This document shows positions 1 to 11,874 of a DNA stretch of 64,000 bases, in pieces (within the stretch, counting starts at the first letter, position 1; each line of letters opens with the position of its first letter). The stretch is from contig JBAOKB010000034.1 of assembly GCA_037044905.1 (NCBI GenBank), positions 1 through 64,000 on the forward strand, in the 5' to 3' direction. The notes beneath the pieces are model-generated. The model was given only the letters and a program-made list of their open reading frames with translations. It had not been told where the DNA came from and ran no database searches. The translations under genes were made by a program, and so were the position numbers. The DNA is from Hortaea werneckii (taxonomy: Eukaryota > Ascomycota > Dothideomycetes > Mycosphaerellales > Teratosphaeriaceae).

Positions 1-1193
1 TGTTGGGGATTTTTATGAAGTATAGATTGATATCCAATATTGCGTTGTTAAGGTATACAGGATGATTTTCGGGTACTGGAAGGGAATTTTTTTGGAATGT
101 ACATTATTACACACGTGCACACGCTTCTTCTTTTTTGGGGGAAGCAACCTAGTAGTGTATACTGTAATACTTGATACCTCACAACGCTTGCTCTCAAGTA
201 GGATATCTAAAGCCTTCTCGAGCGTAAAGACTTTCCATGTCGGTTCCAATACAGCTATCCGATGGTATGGATACAACCGAAAGGCAGAGTCGCTTGCTGT
301 CATCTTTTGATACGCTCGACGGCTGTGAAAGGAGCCCTGCAGGAATGGCCGCATGGTAAAGGCAATGGTGATCCGATATGACTAATTTCCACCACCGTAT
401 TTGTCTTCGAAAGTCGTCCATGCGGCAATGAGGACTTCAGTGGTCTACATCTAACGCGAGAATTGGCGAGTGGGCACAACGGTGGCCACCTAAATGTAAA
501 AAAGCTACTTCTGAAGCAGCCATTGATCATGCCACTGAGAAGACTCTTCCACATTCCCGTCTCTTTGCTTGGAGGCAACTGCAACTTAAATCATGAATTG
601 TTTGCCCTTCATGAGCACTCCTCTTTCATTAGCTCGCCTAAATCTCCCGCCGAAATCGGCAAAATAAGCGCCTTTTTGCGCGCGGCAGCAGAAAACGCAT
701 TCTTCGGTACGTAGTTACACTCGCGTAGCTGCAGCTGCGCTGCACACCGTCCCGTGTTCCGCGACGGCCTTTACACCGCGTCTAGAATGACAGCTGCACG
801 TAACCGATAGCGCTATGCAAGCTTTGCCGCTGCTTCGTGCCACGTTGCACATGGGCGTTACACGTGAGCGCCTTGGAGCTAGGCCAAGTGCCGTCGGGTG
901 CGACGGACCCGCTCCAAACTATGGTTAATATCGACGTCGACGACGTGTGTAAAGTATCGTATAATGCCTGTAGATTGAAACCTCTCGAGAGGGGCGCAAC
1001 GAGGGGCGTTGGGACCATATCACGCCCATCAGTTCATGCCGATCGTTGGGCAATAAGGTTGTCAAGGATTTCATGCAGTCGTGCATCAGCGATCTCGACA
1101 AAGATAGTTTTGGCATGGAAGCAAGTCCATCCTCCGCCATGCGAATCCTTCACCGGTCCGGCAGATACGTGTCCGACCACAGCGACCAAGAAC
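1..1193. other. Gene-free left edge
   Basis: No frame here gives a protein I recognise. A 202-codon open frame beginning near 837 on the + strand runs into and is antisense to mdm12, and I treat it as a shadow. The first 300 bases are AT-rich and look intergenic. The right part should hold the 3' untranslated region of mdm12. Confidence 0.5.
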
Positions 1194-2357
1194 TCAGACC
1201 AGAAATGTCCAGAAACTAGGGTAGACGAACTCATCCTCGAATATCCGCTGCACCTGCTCCAGGATGAACTTCTCGATCTTGCCGACATTCTTGAGAACCT
1301 GTTTGCCGCTATCGGTCTCGCCCATTTCGCTCTCAATCTTGATATGTTCAAGGAGCTGGCCCACTTTCTTACGTTCAGTGGCGTTTTCGGAGCCGCTCTT
1401 CCTGCGTTCATGGGGCTCAGTAGTCGAGTCCTCACCGCCTATTAGAGCCTCCGCATCCTCTGGCGGCAAGAAGCAGAGATGGGCTTTTTTCTTAATGTAA
1501 GCCAGAATCCCCACTCCGTCGAAGTTGACACCCGTGATGTTGAGCTTTAATGGTATGCCGACGAAACTAGGCATCGGGTAGTCAAGGAAAACTTCTGTGG
1601 TCATCGAAAGTCGGACATTGCCGCTGTATGTGACATGGTACACGACTTGTAGGTCTTCAGGGCTTCTGTCGTCATGGACAGGGGTATCAGAGCCGGCAGA
1701 TATGGTGGAAGCATGTCGCTGCTGATTTGAACTATGATCGCCAGACTCTGCCCGCGAAGGCGGTGTGTTAGAAGGCGGGGGAGAGATTGAACTGAAAGAG
1801 TCTGCGTGATGATGTTGATGGAGAGGATGTGGCTCCTGACCTTCTGATTGCCCCTGCTGATAGTGAGCACCCGCCACGGCCGCAAGTGGAGTGTTCGTTC
1901 CAGAGAGTCCCGCTGAAAGTGGCATGTGGAAATATCCCAACGTTGAGCCACCGCGAAAGCCAGGCGTAGCCGCTCCTCGAGGTACCGCTAGACTTTCGGC
2001 TTGTCGTAGGCTGTCCAGATTCGAAGGACGGTGGTCTCGTCTATACTCGCGCGGACCCCGGCTAGGTTCTCTCACAGTTTCGGTGACTTTTGCTGGTGGC
2101 GACGAATCCTTCTCTAGAGCGGAGCCTTCGCTTTCTGTGTCATCCTCATAGAAATCAGGCAGCGGGTTGCAGATGTCTTTCAACACCACATTCGGTGCAA
2201 TGGTCCCAAAATCAAAGGAGTGGCACTTCACAGATCGTATGAGCTTGGGCAGGGAGATTTGTTGAAATCTTTCATGCACAAATGCTCGTATAGTCTCGGC
2301 CAGAGCCTCGCCATCTGGGCCTTCGGTAAGTGTTTGCCAGTCAATGTCCACAGACAT
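1194..2357 (-). CDS. mdm12: Mdm12, ERMES ER-mitochondria tether subunit
   Basis: Single-exon gene of 387 aa. Mdm12 is the soluble SMP-domain subunit of the ERMES complex, which bridges ER and mitochondrial outer membrane and carries phospholipids. The N-terminus (MSVDIDWQTLTEGPDGEALA, then FVHERFQQISLPKLIRSV and HSFDFGTIAPNVVLKDI) is the family signature and fixes the start at 2357. The SMP fold resumes after a low-complexity insertion of about residues 80-225, rich in Ser, Pro, His and Gln, with the conserved strands VVYHVTYSGNVRLSMTTEV and a C-terminus ending in YPSFWTFLV. Insertions of this kind are usual in filamentous ascomycete Mdm12. Identification is from family knowledge and is strong; the insertion limits are approximate. 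Confidence 0.94.
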   Translation of the reverse strand: MSVDIDWQTLTEGPDGEALAETIRAFVHERFQQISLPKLIRSVKCHSFDFGTIAPNVVLKDICNPLPDFYEDDTESEGSALEKDSSPPAKVTETVREPSRGPREYRRDHRPSNLDSLRQAESLAVPRGAATPGFRGGSTLGYFHMPLSAGLSGTNTPLAAVAGAHYQQGQSEGQEPHPLHQHHHADSFSSISPPPSNTPPSRAESGDHSSNQQRHASTISAGSDTPVHDDRSPEDLQVVYHVTYSGNVRLSMTTEVFLDYPMPSFVGIPLKLNITGVNFDGVGILAYIKKKAHLCFLPPEDAEALIGGEDSTTEPHERRKSGSENATERKKVGQLLEHIKIESEMGETDSGKQVLKNVGKIEKFILEQVQRIFEDEFVYPSFWTFLV

Positions 2358-5300
2358 GACGGTCTCTCACGAATGATGTTCCGAAACAGGCTCTGTTCGG
2401 TAAGGTCGCAGGTAGATGTCAGTATGTACGATAGACGGAAGTTGCCCGGCTGCGCGGGCGTTCCCGCAACCTTTGACCGCGTCCGCATGCGGGTGATGCG
2501 GGCGTCACGTACGATAAGTCCCTAGGTAGGACTTATCTTGCGCCTGAATCCTCGCATGAAAATTGAACATTGTGTCACATACTGCACTACCTTTCAAAAT
2601 GGACCGGATGCAATTCAACTTTACAGGCGCCCGATAAACGAGAGTTTTGAGAGCGTTCTGACGCTTGTCCAACTTTCAGCTCATTGAAATGTTCCTCGGC
2701 TTCCTGACCTCGGCAAAGTCGATATTGTCTTTGCAACATCTATAACCCGAAGCAACTCCTTTTGCTTAGCGATATCTCACGTCAAACGTCACCGAAAGCC
2801 GCAGTATAGGACTGTTAGGGAATGCCGATGGATGTGAAGAACTCGCTGTGTCTCTTGTAGATCTGCGTAGTATTCAAGCGATTTAAAATGATGAATCAAC
2901 CCCTTATTATTGTCAAAATCCATACTCATGTGGAAGACTGCGGTCTGCAACCAAGTCGCGAGACTTCCGCTCTTTCCTGCGCCATAGCACCAAGCTTGCT
3001 AAAATACATCAGAAGAAAAGCTCGTTTTCCGTGCAATATACTCGATCAAACTGAGGCCGAGCGTCCTTGCGCCTGTCAACACTGAGGTGGGTGACAGAGA
3101 AGCTTTCTGGTCTTTGTCTTAGTCACTGTCGACTTACTTGATGGCGACAAAACGTAAAGGCCATGAGACTCACCTGTTACCCTCCACCACATTGTTGGCA
3201 GCGTTGGGCATGAGTAATGGTGCGCTTGTTCAAGGTGCCACAGTCGGCCCTCTTGGAAACGGCACATTGGGCTTTCTCGATCTTTTTATGGCCGCAGCGG
3301 TATTCGTGCGTCACCTGGGTGCACATCTTTGGCGAATTGGTGGAAGACCCTTCATGAGAATTAGCAAGGGAAGAGAAGATATGGTGCCGAGCAGGGCCAT
3401 TACTTTGCGTCGATGCCGATTGATCGATGAAGGATTAACTTTCCAAGGAAGCTCGACGGGTGTGGAGTGTGGAGTCTGGCCGTTGAACAATTCTATTCTC
3501 GCGGCGAGGACATAGACGGCTTTATAGATCCTGTTGTCACCTGTGCTTGATTGCAAAGGCTACACAGCAGACGTTGTTAACCTACGCTTTCTCAGGAATG
3601 TACGACGGTATGTAAGGCCTGTCGAGAATAGTGGGTCTTTCCTGTAGCTCCATCTTGGGAGCTATTAGCACTACTGGTATATGGTCACGGTGAGCGAAGC
3701 GAAGTAGTGAACTCGTGTAGGTTCGAATGGGATGGGCGGTGCCGCGCGGAGGTCGGGTTCAACGTTACGCCCTCTCGCATCCGCCCCATGTCCCTGCCGA
3801 CCCTGCAGGAGGTATTGGGGTTATGATCCGCCGGCAAGTCGGGCGTCCCTCGCGCCCCGCTGTCGTTTGCGAAGCGCACTGCAAACTTTCATTATTGAAC
3901 TGAACTTGAGGGATGAGCTACAAGGCGGAAACATTGATAACATCTACTTTGGACCACATCCCGCATCTTCCTTTAGAAGCATCTTTCTTTGGGGACTACA
4001 AATGAAGTCACACCCGCTGTCTTTCTAGCATGTCTTCATGGAGCACATCTTAGCATTGAACAGGCCAGTGAATGACGAATTTGGCTAATCCCAGCCTACA
4101 ATTTCGATGTTCCACAAAATAGCCGTTGGCGCCTCCGCAGCCGACCTCGAAACCCCAGCCGGCTGCCGAACCTCGTGGCGTCCGCGGTTTTTTTCTGCGA
4201 CACCGTCATTGCTGATGCTTGGATGTTCCATGTCGGCATACACCTTAACGTCCATCTTAATGTCCTCGACACTTGCCGCTTCGCGTATGGACGAAAATAC
4301 ATGCCAATGCACAATGGTGGACCTTGCCATAAGGTCTCATCCTTGTCCCAATTCTCACCGCAAGATAGTCCCTGGCAGATCATGGACATCTGTAAAGGCC
4401 TGGTGGTACCACAGAGCGAAGAATGCGTTGGATTACCTCAAGCAAAGGCCCGGTGCATTGACAGGTGGTACAATTGGAAGAACGGATGGGCTTCCGTTTT
4501 GACAAGCGCGGAACACAGCAAACGGTCAAACGCTTCCACCCGCTACACAATGATGCCGGAACTCGGACTCGAGAATGAGAGTTTGCCCAGTGTGGCCGCA
4601 GTTTGTCGAATGACTTGTAATTGCCTTACCTTGTGTTGCCTGCCAAAACTGTTGTGCACCAATGCGAAATGTCGGTAGACGACTGGCGCTGAAAGAGGCG
4701 AAATCCTATGCAGCATGCCACCGGGGGTTTAGAACTACGGGGCCACTGTTTCTAACGACATTTAGAGCCCTGAGATGATGTTCGGGCGATGTTGCGGTCT
4801 GACGCTTCAGAGCTTGTGCGTGTGAGGGCCATGTCATTCGTCACAAAGATGGCACACAACAGTTCAAGCTCCATACTCTCAGACACTCAACGCATAACAC
4901 GTACGACAGTCAACGATCGCAGTCTCTGCATCTGAACACGGGCCCAAAACATGTCTTGACAACCGTACCACTCAGAGACCGGAGAGGGAATAGCACTGCT
5001 CCATGCTCGCCTGGTAGGTGGATGCCTTTAGTGTCTCTGCACAAGGTCGTCTCTTGCGAGTACGGTTCTTACGAACGAGAAGAGATCCTCTTGTAGGGGA
5101 CAACACAGGTTCTGCGGCATCCAACCCATACAGCTTGATAAACGTTGATGACAGGGTCTCTGCGACTGCCTTCTCACACCTACCTCGCGATGGCAGTAAC
5201 AACCTTAGTGTTCTTGGGATGAGACGCAATCGTTTCATGGCAAGCAGATTGTAGCAAAACCTCTCTTGTTAATCACGTGAGTGGAAACCAGCTTTCAGAT

Positions 5301-6352
5301 GAAAGCGTTTCCATCACCAGGGACCGCTCACTGCGCCCACAGCGTAAATTGCAAGGGCACCATTATGCCAGCTTAAGCTTGAGATAGACGCAAGAGTGTT
5401 GCTGACTTGAATTCTTCATGGCATCTTGAAACCCAACTTCAATGAGCCTAGAATGACACAGATCCCAATCTTCGCACTTGAAGCTTCTTCGAAAGGGTGA
5501 CATCGACAAGAGTAAAGACTTGCGTCATGTTCTAAGTTCATTGAGCGACACTGTCAAGGTCAAAGGTAAATGTCGTCGACTACTACCTGTCAGACGTCAC
5601 TGGGTGCGAAGCAGGACCACTTGCGGCCAACAAACGTGATTGGCTTTCTAGCTTTGAACGGATTGCTTGCAGGAAGCTCATGATCGTATCGATCAGCATG
5701 GCATTTTCTACTGAACCACCGCTCTAATCGCAACCGAGGCGTGCCGTTCCATCAAGCTCAAATGCCTCCGCCTTCAGAGCTGGAGTCTGGAGAAATGTCC
5801 CCGAGAACCGCGAGTATTTCCCGGGTAGCTTATTCCCGTCACCCCTCCGATTGGTCAGAACGTTCACATGTTTATAAACGCTCCCGGCATGTTTTCGCAC
5901 CAAGTCTCTAAGGACCAAAGGAAGCTCGACCTCACTTGAAGCTGCCGTGCAATTGTCGCAGCTCATAGGATGATGGCGCTTAGAAACCTACTGTACACAA
6001 CAGCTAGCGCGGCTTTCTAGAGTTCATGAACCGTCTCCATGCGCTCCGAGGGAGGGATGAAGTACATCACAGTAGCTTTATGCCAGCGTTTAGTGCGCTG
6101 ACGAGCATCACACTTTCCTTGTACCTTCTAGCTACGATCTCGAGTACATAAGCTGCCTTGCCTTCCTCCAACATGCGTTACCAGACTCTCAAGCTACTTT
6201 TCCAATTAGCAGAGCCGAAACCACAGGAATCCAAACCACCAAAGGGTTCGAAACCGATACTGTCTACCCCAGATTCAAGTAGACCTGCATCGATATTATC
6301 AAAGGACTCCAACTCCAAACCTCGGTAGACCGCCAGTACACTCGCAGTCATC
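2358..6352. other. 4-kb interval without a convincing gene
   Basis: Open frames here are short (167 aa or less) and overlap on both strands, and none shows a known motif or a plausible chain of exons. The longest, 4175-4678 (+) and 3138-3515 (+), look like chance frames. The 200 bases before 2358 must contain the mdm12 promoter. I saw no transposon termini, tRNA or clear repeat. Decayed sequence or a lineage-specific gene with many introns cannot be excluded. Confidence 0.4.
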
Positions 6353-6637
6353 ATGGCGCCCACCAACAATTCCACCACCACCGTCAACTCCAACACTTCT
6401 CTACCAAGGTCACAACAAATGTTCTTGAGCCTTGCACCATACCAATCGAGCCCGTCGACGACATCTGCTCCGTCCCAGGCATTAAACTCTCCCGTCAATG
6501 ATGATCACCGAGGCTCGTCTCCCAGCGACGTCATCGAACCTTTGCACAAGGCCAGGCGCTCCGACAGCAACAGTAGCGCCGGTTCTACCTCTGGCAATTT
6601 CTTGAGATTAGATCCAGTGACTGAGTCGGAAGGTTGA
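6353..6637 (+). CDS. Small Ser/Thr/Asn-rich hypothetical protein
   Basis: A 94-aa frame starting with a good initiation context (ATCATGG). The product is low-complexity: Thr/Asn-rich at the N-terminus, then a less repetitive LPRSQQMFLSLAPYQSSPS segment, a Ser-rich middle and a C-terminal FLRLDPVTESEG. The SQQMFLSL and FLRLDPV pieces look like short conserved motifs of disordered fungal proteins, but I cannot name a family. The stop lies in a GGTTGAGG context, so a further exon is possible. It converges on the 76-aa gene at 6818-7048. Confidence 0.45.
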   Translation: MAPTNNSTTTVNSNTSLPRSQQMFLSLAPYQSSPSTTSAPSQALNSPVNDDHRGSSPSDVIEPLHKARRSDSNSSAGSTSGNFLRLDPVTESEG

Positions 6638-6817
6638 GGGGATTTAATCAACTGCACTGCATGAAATTGGGCGGTAGCATATGCTCGACAAGACTGGCTG
6701 GTGATGGTTTACGCGTTGAGCTTTGGGACGCAGTGCTCGTCTTCCGTTGTGTACGGCCGTGGGCAGGAGGATCAGGTCATCCTGTAATGTACATAAGCAT
6801 ACTATAGTGCTACGAAT

Positions 6818-7048
6818 CTAACGGCCACGAGACTCAACATCCCTCTCGACTACCGCTTCTAGGCGCATTGCTTTCTTCTGCATTGTCCTTGCGCTGAGGC
6901 GCTGAAACCGTGCCCAAGTCTCTACACTGACCTGTGCTAATGGTCGATCTTTTGCCCTTTCTGAATGCTCACTCAAGACTCTCATAAAGCTTGACGAGCT
7001 ATTCTCGATTCGGTCTGACCAATGCTCGGCCTTGACCTCGACGGACAT
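6818..7048 (-). CDS. Small helical hypothetical protein
   Basis: A 76-aa uninterrupted frame 79 bp downstream of nas2 on the same strand. The product is charged and predicted helical (SDRIENSSSSFMRVLSEHSE, then WARFQRLSARTMQKKAMRLE), with few hydrophobic patches and no signal peptide. The heptad-like pattern would suit a coiled coil. I do not recognise it. It could be a real small gene or an open stretch within the nas2 3' untranslated region. Confidence 0.4.
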   Translation of the reverse strand: MSVEVKAEHWSDRIENSSSSFMRVLSEHSERAKDRPLAQVSVETWARFQRLSARTMQKKAMRLEAVVERDVESRGR

Positions 7049-7127
7049 TCTTTATCACATGAGATTGGCGTAAGGGCATCTAATTGCTTTTGCCACCTGT
7101 TTTTCCACACTTCTGTTGCTCTGGACT

Positions 7128-7970
7128 TCAGATGGGGAGTAGATGGCACCCGAGAAGGCCCCTACCACCCCAGTCTCTTCTCGGCGTCAGCTGTAGCTCG
7201 AGAGGCTGCGACGCCGCCGTCGATGAGCCCTCCCTAAGAACCTTTACTATAATGGCGCGCTGTGAAGCGTTAGCATTGGCCGAGAGACCTACTACTCCAT
7301 TTCTGTGAGCTCACGTTTTCATTGTTCTGCACTACCTGTGCGACTTTGCTTAATCTCTCGTGATTAGTCCAATTTGCAGTTCCAAATCGTGTCACTTTGT
7401 CGCCTGCAAGCATGCCTGCTTGGTCTGCCGGGCTATTTGGCGCTACTGTGTTGACTCTTGCAAAAGGCGGTTCGATCGCGGCGCCAGATGAAGCTGCAGA
7501 CGGCTCTGCTTGCACAGCAGGGGCTCTGGGAGCAGCGTTGCTTGCCGTCGTAGCTGGCACGTCAGGTGCTTTCCCTGTCGCGAATGCTTCTTGAACTGCC
7601 ACCTCCAGCTTGCGCATCAGATCCTTGTGATTGTTCTTCAAAAATATTATGCGTGATCGTGTCGTGCGTATTTGGGCGACGTCGATATCGGCTCGTGGAA
7701 ATCCATCGGGCGTTAAGAGGGGTGTGTTCATGTCTACATTGTGCTAAGAGCCTGCCGTTAGCGATGGCCTCAGACCCGTACAGATGTATGCGTGCGGTAC
7801 TATACAGAGTCCAGAACTGAGCCTAGTGCGGTGAGCTCGGCCTCCAGGTTCTCTTTCTTTGCGATCAGCTCCTGCAGCGTGAGTTCGCCTTCGGTGCCAT
7901 TCGAGAGTGGTTGGCTAGTTGGGCCGGAGCCTACGGTCGGTGCGTGCAAATCATCCATCCTCAAGCCCAT
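7128..7970 (-). CDS. nas2: Nas2/PSMD9-type 26S proteasome assembly chaperone
   Basis: Three-exon model: 7806-7970, 7315-7743 and 7128-7259 on the minus strand (introns of 62 and 55 nt), giving 241 aa. Nas2 (p27) binds the base ATPase Rpt5 and helps assemble the 19S regulatory particle. The N-terminal exon carries MGLRMDDLHAPTV and a coiled-coil (LTLQELIAKKENLEAELTAL). The second holds the family motif LLTPDGFPRADIDVAQIRTT, then an Ala/Pro linker and the PDZ core (PFARVNTVAPNSPADQAGML). The third completes the PDZ domain with IIVKVLREG and ends in LQLTPRRDWGGRGLLGCHLL. Splice sites: donor GTATAG and acceptor TTAG; donor GTGAGC and acceptor CACAG. The start was chosen because MDDLHAPTV sits just after it. 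Confidence 0.9.
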
Positions 7971-9000
7971 CGAGGCGTACGCTTGGCTGAGGTCAGGTCC
8001 GCTGTGTAAAGCGAGTCGCTTACTCTACCCTCGACATGCGATGAATATGGTGAAGCTATCTCTATCAACCTCCAATACGTACCAGCACAAACATCCGCCC
8101 CGCTTGGAACAATGCGGGGGAGAAGCACACCTGTGGCGTTCGATGTGGCTGAGCAACAACTGGTCGGCAGTCGTCCCGAAACCTTTCAGGACATCCATAC
8201 TGTCTACCATACTGTCTAGAGACTTCGCGACAACCGGTGCGTACCATCAGTATAAAGCCACTACTTGATTTACCAGCCAAGAGCGCACAAAGTGGCTCAA
8301 GAAATGCTGCACTTTCGAATCACTCAAGCAGCGACGCCAATCGTCGAAGAAACTGGTTCCAAATACTATTGCGCAGCCTTTCTAATAGGCGCCCGAACTG
8401 GACTGCCAGTAAACTACGAGAGACGAGATCCCTTTGAGCCCTCAGTTTGCATCTGTTGCTCTGCCTGTGCGTGAGTTCGAGCGACCCTCGATAGTTCAAA
8501 AAGGCAATGGCGGCCAGGACGTACGACTGCCGCATTTGAGGCATATTCAAAAACACAGCCGCACGAGGGGAAGACACCTGCGACTGAGCTTCCGTTTAGC
8601 CCGTTCTTCAAGAATCATGCCTCCCCGCGAACTTTCGTTGTGCCAAATCTAAAAGAATTGGTCGCGTGGCTTGTACGAAGATCATCTGCTAGTATGCGGG
8701 GTTGGGAAGCATCTCTTTGCTCCTGCCATTTTCGGTGACGGTGCCGCCAGGAAACCATCTCCAAGACTGCTAAGCTTTACTGATTTCTGTTCAAGCCTCG
8801 GAGTACAACAAAGAGATGGCCTCGGCAGCAATGCTTGAGTTGAATAGTGGAACGCCTCATTGGCTTCTATCTGCAGCCACATGGTCATTTAGCGTTGATC
8901 GTCCTGAAGGTAGGGTTGCAATGCATGCGCAAGCACCTTTCGAGGCAAGACTAAAGATTTCGGGCTGAGTCTGTATGCCTCGGTCACCGTCAGAAGATGG
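7971..9000. other. Divergent intergenic region, nas2 / sedolisin gene
   Basis: About 1 kb between two genes transcribed away from each other. Only short, unrecognisable frames are present. It must carry both promoters; the one visible element is the TATA box noted at 9001. Confidence 0.4.
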
Positions 9001-9008
9001 TATAAAGG
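9001..9008 (+). promoter_or_regulatory. TATA box of the sedolisin gene
   Basis: TATAAAGG lies 78 bp upstream of the predicted ATG at 9079, a normal spacing for a fungal TATA promoter with a short leader. TATA promoters are common on strongly regulated genes such as secreted proteases; that regulation is inferred. Confidence 0.55.
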
Positions 9009-9078
9009 AGTTGAGCGTCTTGGGAGGCAGTAGTGGATAGCGTTGACAAAGGCCTACTTTGTTGCCACTGCTTCTACG

Positions 9079-11304
9079 ATGCATTGTCAAGCCTTCTTGC
9101 TAGCTGCCTTTGCGAGCTCTGCTTGGGCACTTGCTACACCTGTGGGTCATGTTTTGCATGAAAAGCGCACCTCACCCCTCAAGCAGTGGGTCAAGCGTGG
9201 CGAAGTGCACTCAGAGGCCGTCCTACCGATGAGGATTGGCCTCGTGCAGTCTAACATCGATAATGGTCGCGGTGCAAAATTATTAGACGAAGTGTAAGGC
9301 ATGACATCCTGCCTTCTTCGCCAACGACATGCTGACCACGTAACACTAGATCCGATCCTACCTCAACGAAATATGGGAAATGGTACACTGCTGAAGAGAT
9401 TCACGACATCTTCGCTCCTACGAAGGAGCAAGTCGACGGCGTGTTTGACTGGATCATGAACTCGGGCATTGATCCTGCTCGCATCTCCCATTCGACCAAC
9501 AAGCAATGGGTCCAGTTCGATGCTAAAGTCCACGAAGCTGAGCGCCTCTTGAAAACCAAATACTATCACTATGAGCATGCCGCTACCGGAAGTAAGCACG
9601 TAGCTTGTGACGAGTACTTCGTTCCGGAGCATCTGGCCGATCATATCGACTACGTCACGCCCGGCTTGAAGTTGCTGGCGGGAGGCAAGGCATCCAATGG
9701 CCGCTCGCTTGATGCCAGGAAGCGAGAGTTGGAAAAGCGTGGCTTCCGTACAAGTGCCAACCAGCCTTTCTCTGGCCCTGTACCGGGACCAAATATCACC
9801 ATCCCACTGACAACGCTCAATGCCACTGAGTTTGAATTGTCTCATTGTGACGAGTATATAACGCCGCCTTGCATCGCTCTGATGTACGTCACGTCCCTAA
9901 TCCTCCAAAATATCAAGCTGATCATTCCCAGGTACAACATCACTAAAGCAACAAAAGCCGCAAAAGGTAACGAGCTCGGCATCTTCGAGGAAGGTGACTA
10001 CTACGCAGCTGAGGACCTCATCGAGTTCTTCGCCGCCTTTGCACCTCAAATCCCACTCACTACTCGGCCGAAGCTTGAAGGCATTGACGGTGGCTTTGCG
10101 CCCGGCCTTTATGCTGGAGGCGAGAGTGATCTCGACTTCCAGATCTCGTATCCTATCATCTACCCACAAAACAGCATTCTATTTCAGACTGATGACATTT
10201 TCTACGCAACGGGATTGGAGGGAGGCGGTGGCTTCCTGAATACTTTCCTAGATGCTATAGACGGATCTTACTGCACTTATTCTGCATACGGCGAGGTGGG
10301 TCTCATTAGTCCAACGCAAAGATGTCCGCGCCTAACATGAAGCAGACTGGCAACGCAGCAATCGACCCCAAGTATCCTGATCCGAACCCTCTCGGCTATC
10401 AGGGCAAGCTGCAATGCGGCGTATACAAGCCGACCAACGTCATATCAATCTCCTATGGTGAGCAAGAAGATGACCTGCCGACAAACTACCAGAAGCGCCA
10501 ATGCAATGAGTTTATGAAACTTGGAATGCAAGGAGTAACCGTTGTCATCGCAAGCGGTGACTCTGGCGTAGCCGCAAGAGGTGCGGACGACGGCAACTCC
10601 GATGGCTGTCTTGGGAACGGAGAGGTTTTCAACCCTGACTTCCCAGCGTCGTGTCCGTACGTCACGGCCGCTGGAGCGACCTTCCTGCCTACGGGAGGCG
10701 ATCCAGCGAAGGACGAAGAAGTCGCCGTCACCCGTTTCCCATCAGGCGGTGGCTTTTCCAATATCTATCCTCGCCCGGCTTATCAGCAGACGGCTGTTAA
10801 TACGTACCTCACCGCCCATAAGCCCCCTTACAAGAGTTACACCACGTCAAATATGAACAACCCGCCAGAATCAGTGACACAGGGCGGTCTCTACAATGCA
10901 GCCGGGCGCGGATATCCAGATATCTCCGCTGTTGGTGATAATGTCGTGATCATCAACAATGGCTTACCAGAGCTCATCGGCGGTACCTCTGCAGCTGCGC
11001 CAGTGTTTGCTGCTATTATCAACAGAGTAAGTCATGCAGGATCAGAGCTAATGCAGAGCGTCGATAGATTCCTGACCTTCTGTCATAGATCAACGAGGAA
11101 CGGCTCGCGGCGGGCAAGAAGACAGTGGGTTTTGTCAACCCGACGCTCTATGCCAATCCCTCAGCGCTCCACGATATTACTACTGGTAGCAACCCTGGCT
11201 GCAACACTCAGGGGTTTCAGGTGACGCAGGGCTGGGACCCTGTGACTGGTCTTGGTACGCCAAATTACCCTGCATTGCTCAAGGTATTTATGGCGTTGCC
11301 GTAA
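9079..11304 (+). CDS. Secreted sedolisin (S53) tripeptidyl peptidase
   Basis: Five exons: 9079-9293, 9350-9883, 9932-10295, 10346-11026, 11089-11304; product 669 aa. Sedolisins are acid-active serine-carboxyl peptidases, and the secreted fungal members release tripeptides from peptide N-termini. A signal peptide (MHCQAFLLAAFASSAWA) precedes a pro-kumamolisin prodomain containing DPTSTKYGKWYTAEEI. The catalytic Glu/Asp pair is in the ESDLD segment (GGESDLDFQISY), the oxyanion Asp in VIASGDSG, and the nucleophilic Ser in GGTSAAAPVFAA. The C-terminal Ca-site region includes GWDPVTGLGTPNY. All introns (48-62 nt) have consensus ends and restore the frame exactly. All catalytic residues are intact. 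A nearby upstream ATG in the same frame (9043) would remove the signal peptide from the extreme N-terminus, so 9079 is preferred. Confidence 0.93.
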
Positions 11305-11874
11305 TGCTTTCGTGACTTTGCTATGAAGGGACGTGGGCTGGTGAAGAATCAACGGTTTACATCGCATCTTGGTCAGGTCCTTACATGTAGTTGAGCTATT
11401 ATTCTTGATCAAATGAGTCTTGATTCTCCAAATATATCCAGATCTAATTTTGCTATCACGGGTGTATATGTGCGTTGACTGCGGTAACGAACGATTTGCT
11501 CGCAAACCTCATGTTCAGTTGGGATCGGCTCCACTTGGGCTATCGGTAGCGTGGCTGTGCGATGTGGATGGCATTTGTATGTGGCGTTGGAGTGGCTGAG
11601 CATCTACGTCACCATGCCCCGCGCTCGGTGAGCTTGAACATGTTGGCAAGCTAAACACTCATGTATTCTTTCATCACCTCCCAGTCCCCTGAGTTTCCTA
11701 CACCTTCGACGGCATTGTGTGGTCATTGAGGCTGTGTAATCGCCACACCAATCGAAGCGGTTATAACAACTTGATCGACAGCGACTGCGAACCTGTCATC
11801 CGCCTGATCGCATCCTCTAGCAACCAATCAACCTACCGCTTCATCGCCGTACCAACGCACCGACTCGCCCCATC
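11305..11874. other. Intergenic, sedolisin to spartin-like gene
   Basis: 570 bp between two genes on the same strand. It holds the terminator of the peptidase gene and the promoter and leader of the next. No TATA box or repeat stands out. Confidence 0.4.

Noticed and set aside
837..1445. 202-codon + strand open frame
   Set aside because: Its second half is antisense to mdm12 and the first half shows no motif; a shadow frame.
3138..3515. 125-codon frame with a weakly hydrophobic segment
   Set aside because: No motif, poor start context and no supporting exon on either side.
6241..6265. GGTTCGAAACC, matching a tRNA B-box
   Set aside because: No A-box at the right distance and no cloverleaf could be drawn around it.
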